Shown: piece after piece, positions 8,786 through 18,358 of the stretch
Layout: every line of letters starts with the position of its first letter
Numbering within the stretch: position 1 is the stretch's first letter
Source of the DNA: Poriferisodalis sp965204195
GTDB taxonomy: Bacteria > Actinomycetota > Acidimicrobiia > Acidimicrobiales > Poriferisodalaceae
Assembly (NCBI RefSeq): GCF_965204195.1
Contig: NZ_OZ241975.1
Location: 1,426,001-1,490,000 of the forward strand
Direction: 5' to 3'
DNA: 64,000 bases
Translations under genes and position numbers: made by a program
The notes under the pieces: model-generated
Seen by the model: the letters and a program-made list of their open reading frames with translations, nothing else
The model's database searches: none
What the model was told of the DNA's origin: nothing

Positions 8786-9660
8786 CGGGCGCACGCACGT
8801 GGCTGGCCGGAGCACGGCCACGTACCTGGCCGGCGTCGCTGGTGCCGCCGTTCGTGGGCACTGCAGCGTCCGACGCCGTGGCAGACGGCGGCATCGTGTG
8901 GTGGCGAGCCGCCTTCGCGCTCTTCGTGTCGTTGTGCATCCAGATTGCTGTCAACTACGCCAACGACTACAGCGATGGGGTGAGAGGCACCGACGTGGCC
9001 CGGGTAGGTCCGCAGCGTTTGGTGGCCTCGGGAGCGGCGTCGCCGGCTGCGGTGCGGAATGCGGCGTTCGCAGCCTTCGGCGTGGCTGCCGTGTTCGGCA
9101 TCGTGGTGGCCGCCGCGGTGTCGTGGTGGCTCGTCGTGGCCGGCGGAGCGTCGATGCTCGCAGCGTGGTACTACACCGGCGGTCGGCGTCCATACGGCTA
9201 CCGGGGCCTCGGCGAGCTGTTCGTGTTCATCTTCTTCGGGCTGGTGGCGACGGCGGGATCGGCGTTCGTCCAGGACGCCCGCCTCACGATGCTGGGCATT
9301 GCTGCCTCGGTCCCGGTGGGCTTGGGCTCGGTGGCCCTGCTCATATCGAACAATCTGCGCGACCTGCCGACCGACGCACAGGCCGGCAAGCGCACGCTGG
9401 CGGTGCGGATGGGCGACGGGCCGACCCGTGCCATGTACGCAGTGGTCGTGGTGTTGATGGTGTTCTCGCCGATGTACCTGTCGCTGCTGCGACCGTGGAC
9501 GATGCTGGGGCTCGCCGCCATCGCGTTCGCTGTTGCGCCCGTTCGCGCGGTGGTCCGCGGCGCCAGCGGTGCTGCGCTGGTGACGGTGCTCGCAGCAACC
9601 GGTCGCCTGCAGATCGTCGTGGGCGCCCTGCTGACCGTCGGCCTCGCCCTCGGACCATGA
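8782..9660 (+). CDS. menA: 1,4-dihydroxy-2-naphthoate polyprenyltransferase
   Basis: A 292-residue UbiA-superfamily membrane enzyme that joins a polyprenyl chain to 1,4-dihydroxy-2-naphthoate to make demethylmenaquinone. The first Asp-rich motif is NYANDYSDGVRGTD and the second is NNLRDLPTDAQAGKRTLAVRMG; both match MenA. About eight hydrophobic segments fit the family. The ATG overlaps the upstream thioesterase stop (ATGA), indicating translational coupling. The methyltransferase for the next step, menG, lies at 30362-31048, so this organism uses menaquinone. Confidence 0.9.
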   Translation: MTGARTWLAGARPRTWPASLVPPFVGTAASDAVADGGIVWWRAAFALFVSLCIQIAVNYANDYSDGVRGTDVARVGPQRLVASGAASPAAVRNAAFAAFGVAAVFGIVVAAAVSWWLVVAGGASMLAAWYYTGGRRPYGYRGLGELFVFIFFGLVATAGSAFVQDARLTMLGIAASVPVGLGSVALLISNNLRDLPTDAQAGKRTLAVRMGDGPTRAMYAVVVVLMVFSPMYLSLLRPWTMLGLAAIAFAVAPVRAVVRGASGAALVTVLAATGRLQIVVGALLTVGLALGP

Positions 9661-9720
9661 CATCGGCAACACCCTGCTGCCACCCGTGGCTGTGCCCATG
9701 CGATCCGCAATGATGTCCCG

Positions 9721-10224
9721 ATGAGCACAGAAGCAAGTTCGGGGGCAGTGCTGGAGCATCTCGCCGCGCTGGGCGTGGCCTACGAGGTCGTGGAGTGCGA
9801 CCCCGACTTCGCCGACACGGCGCAATTCTGCGAGCGCTACGGCTATTCGATGGATGCGTCGGCGAACGCCATCTGCGTGGTGGGCAAGTCGGCCGAGCGA
9901 CCGATGGCGTGCTGCTTGGTGCTGGCGTCAACGCGGCTCGATGTGAACGGCGTGGTGCGGCGGCGGTTGGGCACCCGCAAGGCGTCCTTTGCCGATGCCG
10001 ACGAGACCATCGCACGCACCGGGATGATGATCGGCGGCGTGACGCCGTTCGGGCTTCCCCCGGCCATCCCGGTCTGGATCGACAGCCGGGTGATGGACTG
10101 CACCGAAGTCATCGTGGGCGGCGGCTCCCGCGATTGCAAGATCCTCTGTCCACCGGCTTCGCTCGCCGAGCTTCCCACGGCCGAGGTCGTCACCGATCTG
10201 GCCAAGACGATCCCGCCGGCCTAA
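9721..10224 (+). CDS. YbaK/EbsC-family aminoacyl-tRNA deacylase
   Basis: A 167-residue protein of the YbaK/ProRS-associated editing-domain family. Members hydrolyse mischarged aminoacyl-tRNA in trans. Visible signatures are NAICVVGKS..PMACCLVLASTRLDVNGVV, the conserved Lys in RLGTRKASFADADE, and GGVTPFGLPPAIPVWID followed by VIVGGGSRDCKI. Length is normal for a stand-alone deacylase. It stands alone, 60 bp after menA and convergent with the next gene, whose 3' end lies 12 bp away. Which tRNA it edits (Cys-tRNA-Pro, Ala-tRNA-Pro or another) cannot be read from the sequence. Confidence 0.85.
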   Translation: MSTEASSGAVLEHLAALGVAYEVVECDPDFADTAQFCERYGYSMDASANAICVVGKSAERPMACCLVLASTRLDVNGVVRRRLGTRKASFADADETIARTGMMIGGVTPFGLPPAIPVWIDSRVMDCTEVIVGGGSRDCKILCPPASLAELPTAEVVTDLAKTIPPA

Positions 10225-10236
10225 ACGGTGCTGAGT

Positions 10237-11775
10237 TCACGGCGATGGCGGATGTGCGCCGCCGGCCCAAACACCGCGTACGCCTGTGCCCTCGGGCCGG
10301 TGGACAGCCCAATCGACTTGGAAGATACCCCCGAAATGGGTCGCGTTCTCGACAGCGGGAATGGGATAGCGGGTTGTTTCGATGCGGCGCACCTGGTCGA
10401 CGTCGGGCGTGCCGTCGGGGAAGTAGTAGACCCCGTACAGGGGGATACGAATCACGTCGACAATGGCGCCGGGTTCGTCTGAGGAGCCGAGCGCGGCGTA
10501 GCCGCGCAGGTCGGGGATGGCGACGAGGTGTGCTACATCGGCGAGGCTGGGATGGCTCAGTCTTTGGGCCACTTTGTTCGGCAAGCTGTAGTGGGCACGC
10601 GCGTATCCGTGCAGGATGAGGACCTGCTCTTCGGGAGGGAACGACTCGTACATCTCGGCCGGGAAGCCGCTATTGCGAAGCCCGTGGGGCCAGTGCCACC
10701 GCAACCCCGGAGATGCTATGACGAACCAAGCGCGCGAGACGTCGATCTCGGGTGAGAACTCCGCCTCGACGATGAACTGGGCGGGTTCTGGCGGTTCGCC
10801 GGTCCAGCCTTCGATCTCGAAAGGCGCGATCTCGCCGGGCTGGATCGACAGCGGCCAGTGCCACGTTCCGACGCTGACGCTGACGCTGACGCTGTACGCC
10901 CACATGGTGCGTGACCAGTTGCGGACCAGGCCGCGCACCACCCCGTCGATGACCGACACCGAGCCGGGCTCCACCCGCAACTCCTCCACAGCCTGCTCGG
11001 CAACGGGCAGCACCACATCGCTGTGGAACGGGCTGTAGATGCCCAGCGGAAGTTCACCGTCGGGCAGGGAATGAGCAAGGCGTTCCTCGGCGGCTGCTTC
11101 TCTGCTCGCGATCGCTTCGCGTGCCTGTTCGGGCGTGTGGTACCAGCTGATGTTGTACACAGACCACAGCGCATAGCGCGGGTCGTAGTCGCCGGGCTGC
11201 GCGTCGGGATCGTCGCATCCCATCAGTCCCCGCTGCTGGATCATTCTCGGGATCCGCTCGCGGAACAGCAGCGTCGGCATCGACCGCGGCCCTTCGAGAC
11301 GGGCCTCGGCGAGCAGATCGTCCGGGTCGCACATGTCGAATACCCGGTTCAGCACCGGCTGACGGGCATGCTGGCCGACTCGGGAAGGACCATCGCGCAG
11401 CGGGCCGAGCGGCTCACCTTCAGCGGGAAGCACCCGCATGTCCTCAAGATCGGCCAACCGATCGGAGTCGAACGTCACGTACATGTCAGTGAACCAGAAC
11501 GGGTCGCCCTCTGCGAGGCTCAACCTGACCGTCGCATCAGCCGCAGCGGGGCGGTCACTCGCAACGCTTGGCTGTGTCGTCTCGGCAGCGAGCAGCCCGT
11601 CGACGGTCGTCGGTGTGGCTGATGCCGCCGCCGCCGCTGTCGCCGCCGGCCGAATCGCCGGCGCCGCGCTGTCCGCTGCTGGCAGCTCATGCAAGGCCGC
11701 GCCGCTGCATCCCTGCGCGAGCAGCAGGCCGGCACACATCACCCAGCCCACAACGCAGCAGGGCGTGCGCCTCAT
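10237..11775 (-). CDS. Envelope-anchored partner protein A1 (FxLYD-like domain, lipoprotein-type signal)
   Basis: A 512-residue exported protein. The ATG at 11775 gives MRRTPCCVVGWVMCAGLLLAQGC, a short signal with a lipobox-like Cys; the frame is open a further 270 bp upstream, but that part does not look like protein. A low-complexity Ala/Thr/Pro linker follows. The middle has a cysteine pair (VFDMC...GCDD). The core motif is GLVRNWSR...WPLSIQPGEIAPFEIEGW, which resembles FxLYD/Ig-like domains. It ends GVWAGGAHPPSP. Three paralogues lie in this window (12042-13481, 35657-36994, 42906-44438). Function is unknown; an accessory, inhibitor or immunity role toward the secreted partner is possible. 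Confidence 0.7.
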   Translation of the reverse strand: MRRTPCCVVGWVMCAGLLLAQGCSGAALHELPAADSAAPAIRPAATAAAAASATPTTVDGLLAAETTQPSVASDRPAAADATVRLSLAEGDPFWFTDMYVTFDSDRLADLEDMRVLPAEGEPLGPLRDGPSRVGQHARQPVLNRVFDMCDPDDLLAEARLEGPRSMPTLLFRERIPRMIQQRGLMGCDDPDAQPGDYDPRYALWSVYNISWYHTPEQAREAIASREAAAEERLAHSLPDGELPLGIYSPFHSDVVLPVAEQAVEELRVEPGSVSVIDGVVRGLVRNWSRTMWAYSVSVSVSVGTWHWPLSIQPGEIAPFEIEGWTGEPPEPAQFIVEAEFSPEIDVSRAWFVIASPGLRWHWPHGLRNSGFPAEMYESFPPEEQVLILHGYARAHYSLPNKVAQRLSHPSLADVAHLVAIPDLRGYAALGSSDEPGAIVDVIRIPLYGVYYFPDGTPDVDQVRRIETTRYPIPAVENATHFGGIFQVDWAVHRPEGTGVRGVWAGGAHPPSP

Positions 11776-12041
11776 TGCTCGCCCGGCGGCGGCTGCGGAT
11801 TGTTCGGAAACTCCTTGGTGCGGCCGGTCCATCGGAGCGTGTCGATCGCACTGAGAAACCGACTGCTGTTGACGCTGGGCCACGGCGATGCGCGCCGGTA
11901 GTTGAATGGCCGGTGCTTCTGAGTCCCGCACGCCTTCACATGGAGCTTGAGACCCGGGCGTCGTCTCTCTACTGGGGAATCCTTCTGAAACGGCTTTCTT
12001 CACTCCCCGGTTTCCTTTGGACCAACACTGTTCAAGATAGA

Positions 12042-13481
12042 TCAATTGCCGCCAGCGCCGTATGGTTCATGGGCACCGCCGATCCAAAGGAGTTGACCGA
12101 CGATGTGCGCCTGATCAAACAGGGGTGTGTACGCCAGAGAAAAATCGTTGTGTACTCTCGGATCCGGAAGGTGGGTGACAACAAACGGATCATGCAACCG
12201 TTGCTCGTTTTCATCGAAATAGTATGCAAGACTCGGGATAATCGGCATAACGTGGGAAATGCTACCGTCGCTCAGAATCCAGGCCACAAATGCCCGCACT
12301 TCAAACTCGGCCACGCTCCTCCAACCTTCGGCAGCCGTAGGCTGCGCAGACCAGGGTCGCTTAAGCACTGCCGACATCCAATTTACGTGCGAGACGCCCT
12401 CGGGGAATTGATCGATGACTGCTGGCGGCAGCATCTCGCCGAATCTCGATCTGACTAGTGGTTCACCTTGCCAAGTTGACTCGATTGCGAAGCTTCTCGA
12501 TAGATCCGCATCGGAAGACAGTTCGGCACGAACCAAGAAGTCGGCTTCCTCAATCTGGAGGGCATCGTTCCAGCCATGCAACTCGAAGGGCGCGACCTCG
12601 CCGGGCTGTACCGACAGCGGCCATGACCAGTGTAGCCCATTTGCCTCGACTGTAAGTCCATATGCAAACTTATCTCGAGACCAGTTTCTCACGAGGCCTC
12701 GAAGCACATTGCCGCGCCTGCTCAAGGAAGAAGGCAGTACATGAACTGTATCAAATGAGGAGTCTGCAGGTAAGAACTCGACCCCATACGGAGCATTGAT
12801 CGAGAGAAAGCCAAGAGTGATTGATCCTGCAGGAAGCCCTGTCGGGTGTCGTAATCTTGATTCAAGTTCGACGCTATCGCGATAAGCTTGCGCCCGCTCC
12901 AGTGTCGCGAAATAGTACGTTTGATGTTGACCTATATATGCGTACCTGCTACTGAGGTCATGTGCGATCCCCCCGTCACATCCTGCCGCCGACCACATTT
13001 CCTCGATGTGGCGGACAGTGTTTTCATCTGCATGAGTTCCATGGCGGCCGAACAGGGCCGCTAAGGCATTTTCGAATTCGCAAGTATCGAGAATCGTGCC
13101 GACCAGTTCCCCATCACGAGGCGGTTCCAACTCGTAGCGTAGTGCTCCTACCTTGTCATTCTCCCCGAGGCCGATGCGCGTGCCCCTAATCGCTGCGGTA
13201 CCCAGTGGCTCGTACGCCTCTAGTGGCTGCCACATTGAACTAGTCGTTACAATAGATTTGGCGCGCTCGCGTGGTAAGTCACTCACTGGATGTTGATCCT
13301 GTACGACCTGCATTTCGTGTGTCGTGTTGTTACCTGTTCTGTCAAGGGAGAGTATGCCAGTTCTTGTTTTCTGGGCGGTTGTTGCGACATCTTGTTCAGT
13401 TTGTTCAGTCGTCGAGCACGAATACCCGAGCGTGAGCAGTAGTACCAACAGAAGCAGGTAGTCTTTGCTACTAGGTGACAT
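12042..13481 (-). CDS. Envelope-anchored partner protein A2 (FxLYD-like domain)
   Basis: A 479-residue paralogue of A1. The ATG at 13481 follows a good RBS (AAGGA). The signal MSPSSKDYLLLLVLLLTLGYSC may be a lipoprotein signal with a weak lipobox. The family cysteine pair is ILDTC and AAGCDGG. The core is GLVRNWSRDKFAYGL...WPLSVQPGEVAPFELHGW, and it ends with the conserved LLWIGGAHE. It starts 52 bp after the stop of the secreted-protein half at 13534-14905 on the same strand, so each secreted protein is followed by a partner. Base composition is visibly AT-richer than the surrounding housekeeping genes, which suggests transfer. Function unknown. Confidence 0.7.
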   Translation of the reverse strand: MSPSSKDYLLLLVLLLTLGYSCSTTEQTEQDVATTAQKTRTGILSLDRTGNNTTHEMQVVQDQHPVSDLPRERAKSIVTTSSMWQPLEAYEPLGTAAIRGTRIGLGENDKVGALRYELEPPRDGELVGTILDTCEFENALAALFGRHGTHADENTVRHIEEMWSAAGCDGGIAHDLSSRYAYIGQHQTYYFATLERAQAYRDSVELESRLRHPTGLPAGSITLGFLSINAPYGVEFLPADSSFDTVHVLPSSLSRRGNVLRGLVRNWSRDKFAYGLTVEANGLHWSWPLSVQPGEVAPFELHGWNDALQIEEADFLVRAELSSDADLSRSFAIESTWQGEPLVRSRFGEMLPPAVIDQFPEGVSHVNWMSAVLKRPWSAQPTAAEGWRSVAEFEVRAFVAWILSDGSISHVMPIIPSLAYYFDENEQRLHDPFVVTHLPDPRVHNDFSLAYTPLFDQAHIVGQLLWIGGAHEPYGAGGN

Positions 13482-13533
13482 AATGTCCTTGATCAGTCTC
13501 GTAACTCGATACTAACGCATCGGAAGAGCAATC

Positions 13534-14905
13534 TCAGTCGCCGCTTGAACGCTGTGGAGAGATCCAGTCTGCAAAACTGCCACCAATGTCGCCAGCAACA
13601 TCCGCGACATTCTTGGAGACACAATTGGGTCTTCCTCGGACCATTGCCACATGGCATCTCACAACCCGAAGCTCGTTGCCATTGAACGTGCCGGAGTGCC
13701 ACGTGGAACCAGAATAGCTGCGGACCAATGCTCCGATAGGCACGGCCTTGATTGGGGTGAGCAAGGAGTCCGGAAGCAGTGAGCCTGGAAAAGCGGCAAA
13801 TCGATTCCCGCCGTAGGTTGTCGATATGAATGGAGATGCATATGGACTGATGTTCCGACTGCTGCCTTGGCCGATAATCTGGCCGTTTGGCGTCTCATCA
13901 ACCACATAGCCCTCGGGCCGCTCGGTATCGAACAAGTGGCAGTCAAATTGCCCGCTGATCATTTTGCCGAACCAAAGGCACTTCATGCGTATGACTCCGC
14001 CTGAAGTGCTGCGGTCTGAGATGTTGTAACTCGCGACCACGAACAGATCGTCGCGCTCAGCAAGATACATGTTCCCCAACGTGATCCAGCAATTCTCTTT
14101 GCCGCTGTCGCCCAAGCACGCATTCCATTTCCTAGCCAAATAGCCCCGCAGTGCCTTTTGGTCCACGCCTGCTTTCAAGTTCTGAGGAGTACCACAGTAC
14201 TCGTCGAGCAATTTCGAAGCGACGAACTTCCCACCAATTTCCGTGCTGGCCCGTTCGGCATGGTTGAATTTTCCTCCATCAAGTTTGTCAATCTGCCACA
14301 TGCCAACACCGGGATGCCAGAAAGCGCGGTGCGGAGCGCTGTTGTGGTCGTCGGACGAATAGAGGCGAGAGTTGACATCGCCAGCTTCGACCTTGGTCCA
14401 ACGGTGATCTGCCCGCGAAAGCGACATTAGAGAACGCGCGGGAACTCGACCATTCTCTCGCTCGAACAAGTCTCCATGAGCGTCGAGCGGGCCGTCATCA
14501 CGACCGTTGCCATTTTCCTCCACGTACCGTTGTTTCTGGGTCTCCCAGAATCCAATCGCTAGAAGTAGCGCGGTTAAGCGGTGAACTGACATCCCGCACC
14601 GGTTCCCATACGGCAAGAGAGCTTCGACCGCAGCATCACGAGTGCCTAGTAGAGCTCCCCGTGTCACTCGATACGGACCCCGGTATGGGACTCCGTACAT
14701 CGGTAGCTCATCCAGTTTGGCGGGGAGCGACAGGGACGATGGCTTCACGCACAAGAGTCCATTGATTGGGCTCTTCACTTGCCCCTCTGGGCAGCGTGCA
14801 TAAACGCCTAATGTGATGCTCCTTAGCGTGCCGGTACTGCCGGTGGATTGGCGCGCGCTGTGAGTCGCGCTTTGAGCCGGCGAAGATGCCACGCCAATAG
14901 TCAAC
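13534..14905 (-). pseudogene. Secreted protein C, C-terminal half (cut off by IS copy 1)
   Basis: This is the C-terminal half, about 455 residues, of a large secreted protein. The open frame appears to start at 14949 with MNTITAGYTKNLTVP, but those residues come from the IS end. Genuine sequence begins LTIGVASSPAQSATHS and continues CPEGQVKSPINGLLCV, RGPYRVTRGALLG, LTALLLAIGFWE, and RAFWHPGVGMWQIDK, then a region shared with proteins B and D. The Glu in IGFWE and the motif HPGVGMWQID recall lysozyme/transglycosylase folds, which is an inference. Its missing N-terminal half is at 37094-38237: joining them across the shared 8-bp target repeat gives DRHTIALTIGVAS in frame, which aligns with protein B (KQHSVSVLLTTSS). 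Confidence 0.8.
14898..14905 (+). repeat. IS256 target-site half, matches 38230-38237
   Basis: TAGTCAAC abuts the right end of IS copy 1. It is the reverse complement of GTTGACTA next to the left end of copy 3. IS256-family elements make 8-9 bp target duplications, so the two flanks are the separated halves of one insertion site (9 bp if one IS-edge base is counted). Confidence 0.8.
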
Positions 14906-16309
14906 GGGACTGTCAGATTTTTTGTGTAACCGGCCGTGATGGTGTTCATCGGATGTGGTCGGCGATCCGGTCGCCGTAGTGGACGGTCAGGGTGTTCAGG
15001 ATGGTCTTCCAGCCGTTGGTCTTTCCGGTCAGGTTGCTGCGGTTTTTGCGTCTGGCGTTGGCGACAAGGTAGAGGACCTTCATCGCGGCCTGCTCGTTGG
15101 GGAAGTGGCCTCGATGGCGCACGGCCCGTCGGAATCTGGCGTTGAGGCTCTCGATGGCGTTGGTGGTGTAGACGACTCTGCGCAGCTCAGCGGGGAACTC
15201 CAGGAACGGCACGAATTCGTCCCAGGCCTGCCGCCAGGAGCCGATCATGGCGGGGTAGGTGTGCTCCCAGTCCTCGGCGAAGCTCTCGAAGCGTGCCTCG
15301 GCGGCCTCGGCGGTGGGCGACGTGTAGATCTCCCGCATTGCCTTGGTGATCGGCCCCCAGTGCCGTTTGGAGGCGTAGCGGAGGCTGTTGCGGACCATGT
15401 GCACCACGCAGGTCTGCACCGTGGCCTGGGGCCAGGTCGCCCGGATCGACTCGGGCAGGCCCCGCAGCCCGTCGCAGCACACGATCAACGCGTCAGCGAG
15501 GCCTCGGTTTCTCAGCTCGGTCAGCATCGCTGCCCACTGCTTGGCGCCCTCGCCGCCTGCGGGGCCCAGCCACAGGCCCAGCACGTCGCGCTCGCCGGCG
15601 AGATCGACGCCGATGGCGACATAGACGGGCCGGTTGGCGACCTGGGAGTCGCGGACCTTGATGACGATCGCGTCGATCAGCAGCACGGCGTAGACCGGCT
15701 CAAGGGGCCGGTTCTGCCACACCGCCATGTCGGCGACGATCTCGTCGGTGATCTTCGAGATCGTCTCCCGGCTCACCGAGGTGTCGTAGATCTCTGCTAG
15801 ATGGTCCTGGATCTCCCCGGTGGTGAGCCCCTTCGCATAGAGGCTGATCACGTTGCCCGACAGCCCGTCGAGACGGCGCCGGTGCTTGGGCACCGTGGTC
15901 GGCTCGAAGGTGCCCGCCCGGTCACGCGGCACCGCCAGGTCGACCTCGCCGATCTCGGTCGTCACCCGCTTGGGCGTCGACCCGTTGCGCGAGTTCGGGG
16001 TGCCGCGGCCCTCAGGAGCGTGACGCTCATAGCCCAGATGCTCGGTCATCTCGACCTCGAGACCGGTCTGGAGCACCTGGCGCACCAGCCCGGTCAACAG
16101 GCCACCGTCACCGGTCAGCTCCACGCCCTCAGCGCGGGCCTGGGCCACCAGCTGCTCGGCCCAGTCGGCCATCGCCGCCTCGCCGGCAGCCTCGCTCGCC
16201 GGCACAGCCGGCATGTCATGATCAGTCACAGACATGATCCTCTCCAGCCCACAGCCCCCGGCTGCGGACCCTCAGATCACGCCCGATACACAAAATTCCT
16301 GACAGGCCC
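14906..16309 (-). mobile_element. IS256-family insertion sequence, copy 1
   Basis: A 1404-bp element with imperfect terminal inverted repeats: GGGCCTGTCAGG... at the left end and GGGACTGTCAGA... at the right end, each followed by a run through TTTTGTGTA. It carries one transposase gene. Copies 2 (31120-32523) and 3 (38238-39641) have the same length and identical encoded transposases, so all moved recently. No direct repeat flanks this copy: the right flank is TAGTCAAC and the left flank is AACCTTGA. The right flank instead pairs with copy 3. The left end lies 22 bp from the GTG of the pilus SAF gene. Confidence 0.93.
14946..16235 (-). CDS. IS256-family transposase (copy 1)
   Basis: A 429-residue mutator/IS256-type transposase that cuts and inserts the element. 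The DDE triad is visible: Asp in VLLIDAIVIKV, Asp in LIVCCDGLRG, and Glu in TTNAIESLNARF. The N-terminal region with LEVEMTEHLGYERH is the usual DNA-binding segment. The gene is intact and the stop overlaps an ATG (ATGA) that opens a short frame through the right end of the IS into the flanking gene. Confidence 0.95.
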   Translation of the reverse strand: MSVTDHDMPAVPASEAAGEAAMADWAEQLVAQARAEGVELTGDGGLLTGLVRQVLQTGLEVEMTEHLGYERHAPEGRGTPNSRNGSTPKRVTTEIGEVDLAVPRDRAGTFEPTTVPKHRRRLDGLSGNVISLYAKGLTTGEIQDHLAEIYDTSVSRETISKITDEIVADMAVWQNRPLEPVYAVLLIDAIVIKVRDSQVANRPVYVAIGVDLAGERDVLGLWLGPAGGEGAKQWAAMLTELRNRGLADALIVCCDGLRGLPESIRATWPQATVQTCVVHMVRNSLRYASKRHWGPITKAMREIYTSPTAEAAEARFESFAEDWEHTYPAMIGSWRQAWDEFVPFLEFPAELRRVVYTTNAIESLNARFRRAVRHRGHFPNEQAAMKVLYLVANARRKNRSNLTGKTNGWKTILNTLTVHYGDRIADHIR

Positions 16310-16331
16310 AACCTTGAGGGAGTCCCGCCAC

Positions 16332-17462
16332 GTGGACGCGATCGACCCACCGACGTCGCCAGCAGAGACGCTGGCGGCCGAGCCGAGACGTTCACGCCGC
16401 AGGCTGTCACCCACTGTTCGCAGGGTGCTGCTAGCGCTGCTCGGCGTTGTGCTGCTGGCCGGAAGCACTGCCGGCTTCTACTTCACGGCGGATGCTTTCG
16501 ACGAGCGCATACGGGTCGTCGTCGCGGCTGAGCCCATCGCCCAAGGCCACATCCTGTCGGCAAGAGATCTCACATCCGCTGAAGCCCATCTGGGGGGAAT
16601 CCCATACATCGAGTGGACTGCCGATGCACCCGCGGCGCTCTCGGGCTTCGCAGTGTCAGACCACATTCCGGCCGGAGGACTCGTCGGGCCGCACATGCTG
16701 GTGCCGGCGTCGTCCGAGCCGATCGGCGATGAACTCGAAGTGGTAGTACCTCTCGACACGACGCTTGCGCCTTCGGGTGCATTCGAGGGCGACCTCGCTC
16801 TGCTCATCGACCCCGGCGTGGCACCTTCGGGCGACGGGCAGGGCAGACCTCGTTCGGTGATTCGACTGCTGGAGTTGCGGGGCTTCGACGGCACAAGCGT
16901 GCGCCTGTTCGTGCCTCCTGAAGAGTGGGTGTGGTGGCGTGCACTGCCGGCCACGCTGGGGGCGACGCCGATGGCATTGCCCGTGCCCTTGGGGGGCGAT
17001 GCCGCCGATTTGACGGCTCGTCTCGACGCGCTATGGGCTGTCGAGCATGCCGAGGCAACCGCTGCGCTGCACCCCTTCGGCGAGGACTGGCTGGACGAGG
17101 GCACACCCGGCGAGCTCGAGGTGCTGGTGCCGATCGACACTAGCTTGGCGCCCTCGGGAGTTGCCCGAGGCGATCTGGTGCTGTTGGTGGACCCAGGAGC
17201 CGCTGCCACCGGCGCGACTGGCGGGCGACCTCGGTCGGTGCTGCGAGCCGTGGTGCTCGAGCACTACGAGCCGGGCGTGCTGGGGATCTGGGCAGAGCCC
17301 GAGGAATGGGCGTGGTGGGATGCGCTGCCGGCGCGCCTCGGGGCGGCGCCGATGGTGCTGCGCGTGGCATCAGGGACTGACGTAAGTGATGTCGCCGAAC
17401 GGCTGAACGAGCAGTGGCTGTCGCAGTGGCGGCAAGCCGGTGCGAACAGTGCGGCGGAGTAG
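16332..17462 (+). CDS. SAF-domain pilus assembly protein (CpaB/RcpC-like)
   Basis: A 376-residue protein likely to act in Flp pilus assembly. After a basic cytoplasmic stretch (RRSRRRLSPTVRR) comes one membrane segment (VLLALLGVVLLAGSTAGFYF), then a SAF domain beginning VVVAAEPIAQGHILSARDL. Two related segments follow, LEVVVPLDTTLAPSGAFEGDLALL and LEVLVPIDTSLAPSGVARGDLVLL, so the periplasmic part is an internal duplication. The GTG start is chosen because it directly precedes the basic segment. It lies only 22 bp from IS copy 1, so the native promoter of the pilus locus may be displaced. It is the first of a same-strand series reaching tadC. Confidence 0.75.
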   Translation: MDAIDPPTSPAETLAAEPRRSRRRLSPTVRRVLLALLGVVLLAGSTAGFYFTADAFDERIRVVVAAEPIAQGHILSARDLTSAEAHLGGIPYIEWTADAPAALSGFAVSDHIPAGGLVGPHMLVPASSEPIGDELEVVVPLDTTLAPSGAFEGDLALLIDPGVAPSGDGQGRPRSVIRLLELRGFDGTSVRLFVPPEEWVWWRALPATLGATPMALPVPLGGDAADLTARLDALWAVEHAEATAALHPFGEDWLDEGTPGELEVLVPIDTSLAPSGVARGDLVLLVDPGAAATGATGGRPRSVLRAVVLEHYEPGVLGIWAEPEEWAWWDALPARLGAAPMVLRVASGTDVSDVAERLNEQWLSQWRQAGANSAAE

Positions 17463-17469
17463 GCGCAGA

Positions 17470-18336
17470 ATGCCTCTGCGCGCGCGCCGTCGTCGCAACA
17501 AGAGGAACGTCGCTCGTCTCGACAAGGACGGCATCGCCGACCTGTACGCGGACGACCCTTTGGCTCGCCTGGTTGTCGTGGTGGCATCCGATGAGGCCGC
17601 TCTCGACAGCGGGTCGGTCGCGGTGGCCATCGCTCGCAACTGGGCAATGCACGGTCGCGACGTCCTGCTCGTCGATGCGGACGCTTCCGGATCGGCACTC
17701 GCTCGCCGCCTCGAGCAGGCGAACCGAGCGAACTTCTCGCCCGCGACGCGCGGTCTGCCGTCGCTCATGGCAGCACGCCGGCCGCTCACGGCCCGGCTCC
17801 TGAGCGAGCACTGCTGGCGGCTCAATGTCTCCGGGAAGGGAACCGTCTCATTGCTGCTCGGGCCGACCAGCGATTCGGGCGCGTCATTGTCTGCGGTCTG
17901 GCTGGCGGACGGCGCCGTCAGCCTCTTGGGCGCGACTGCGGACCGCACCATGGTCATGTCGATGTCAGATCCGCTTGCACGCGGCCAAGAGGCCTTCCTC
18001 CGGGCGGCTTCGGCCGTCGTGCTCGTGGCGCCGGCCGATACCGACGAACGATTCGAGATGCTGTGTGCACTCGGAGGCACATTGACCGCGGCGGCCGAGC
18101 GCTGCACTCCCTGCTTGGTGATCGACGGGCCGGCCGACCGCGGCTACGAAGAAATCCGCACCGCATCTGGCGTGCATGTGGCCGGCCAACTCGAGGCAGT
18201 GCCCGAGCGAGTGCTGCTGCGGAACCGGCGACGGCGGCGAGACGGCAAGACTGCACGACTCGTCGAAGAATTGGCTGCTCGCATCGCGTTTCTGGCGAGA
18301 GAGGGCACCTGCGAAGGGCAAGGCCGGGCGGCATGA
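17470..18336 (+). CDS. TadZ/CpaE-like MinD-family ATPase, degenerate
   Basis: A 288-residue protein with a ParA/MinD-like fold, expected to localise the pilus machine. The A' motif region is recognisable (VLLVDADASGSALARRL), and the strand VVLVAPADTDE is typical. The Walker A lysine loop is replaced by SDEAALDSGSVAVAIA, so ATP binding is doubtful; degenerate TadZ proteins of this kind are known. ATG 17470 is used; a GTG at 17440 would overlap the upstream gene. It lies between the SAF protein and TadA, as in other Tad loci. Confidence 0.68.
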   Translation: MPLRARRRRNKRNVARLDKDGIADLYADDPLARLVVVVASDEAALDSGSVAVAIARNWAMHGRDVLLVDADASGSALARRLEQANRANFSPATRGLPSLMAARRPLTARLLSEHCWRLNVSGKGTVSLLLGPTSDSGASLSAVWLADGAVSLLGATADRTMVMSMSDPLARGQEAFLRAASAVVLVAPADTDERFEMLCALGGTLTAAAERCTPCLVIDGPADRGYEEIRTASGVHVAGQLEAVPERVLLRNRRRRRDGKTARLVEELAARIAFLAREGTCEGQGRAA

Positions 18337-18358
18337 GGACATTGAGTGCGGCCGGCCG

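Noticed and set aside
10871..10894. Four ACGCTG hexamers in partner A1
   Set aside because: They encode SVSVSVSV, but the loop has the same length as in the paralogues, so there is no expansion to explain.
11776..12045. N-terminal extension of partner A1 to 12045
   Set aside because: The frame is open but the translated sequence is not protein-like, and the signal peptide begins at 11775.
14955..15800. 281-codon antisense frame within each IS copy (also 31629-32474 and 38747-39592)
   Set aside because: Present only because the transposase is high GC; no family signature, and identical in all copies as expected.
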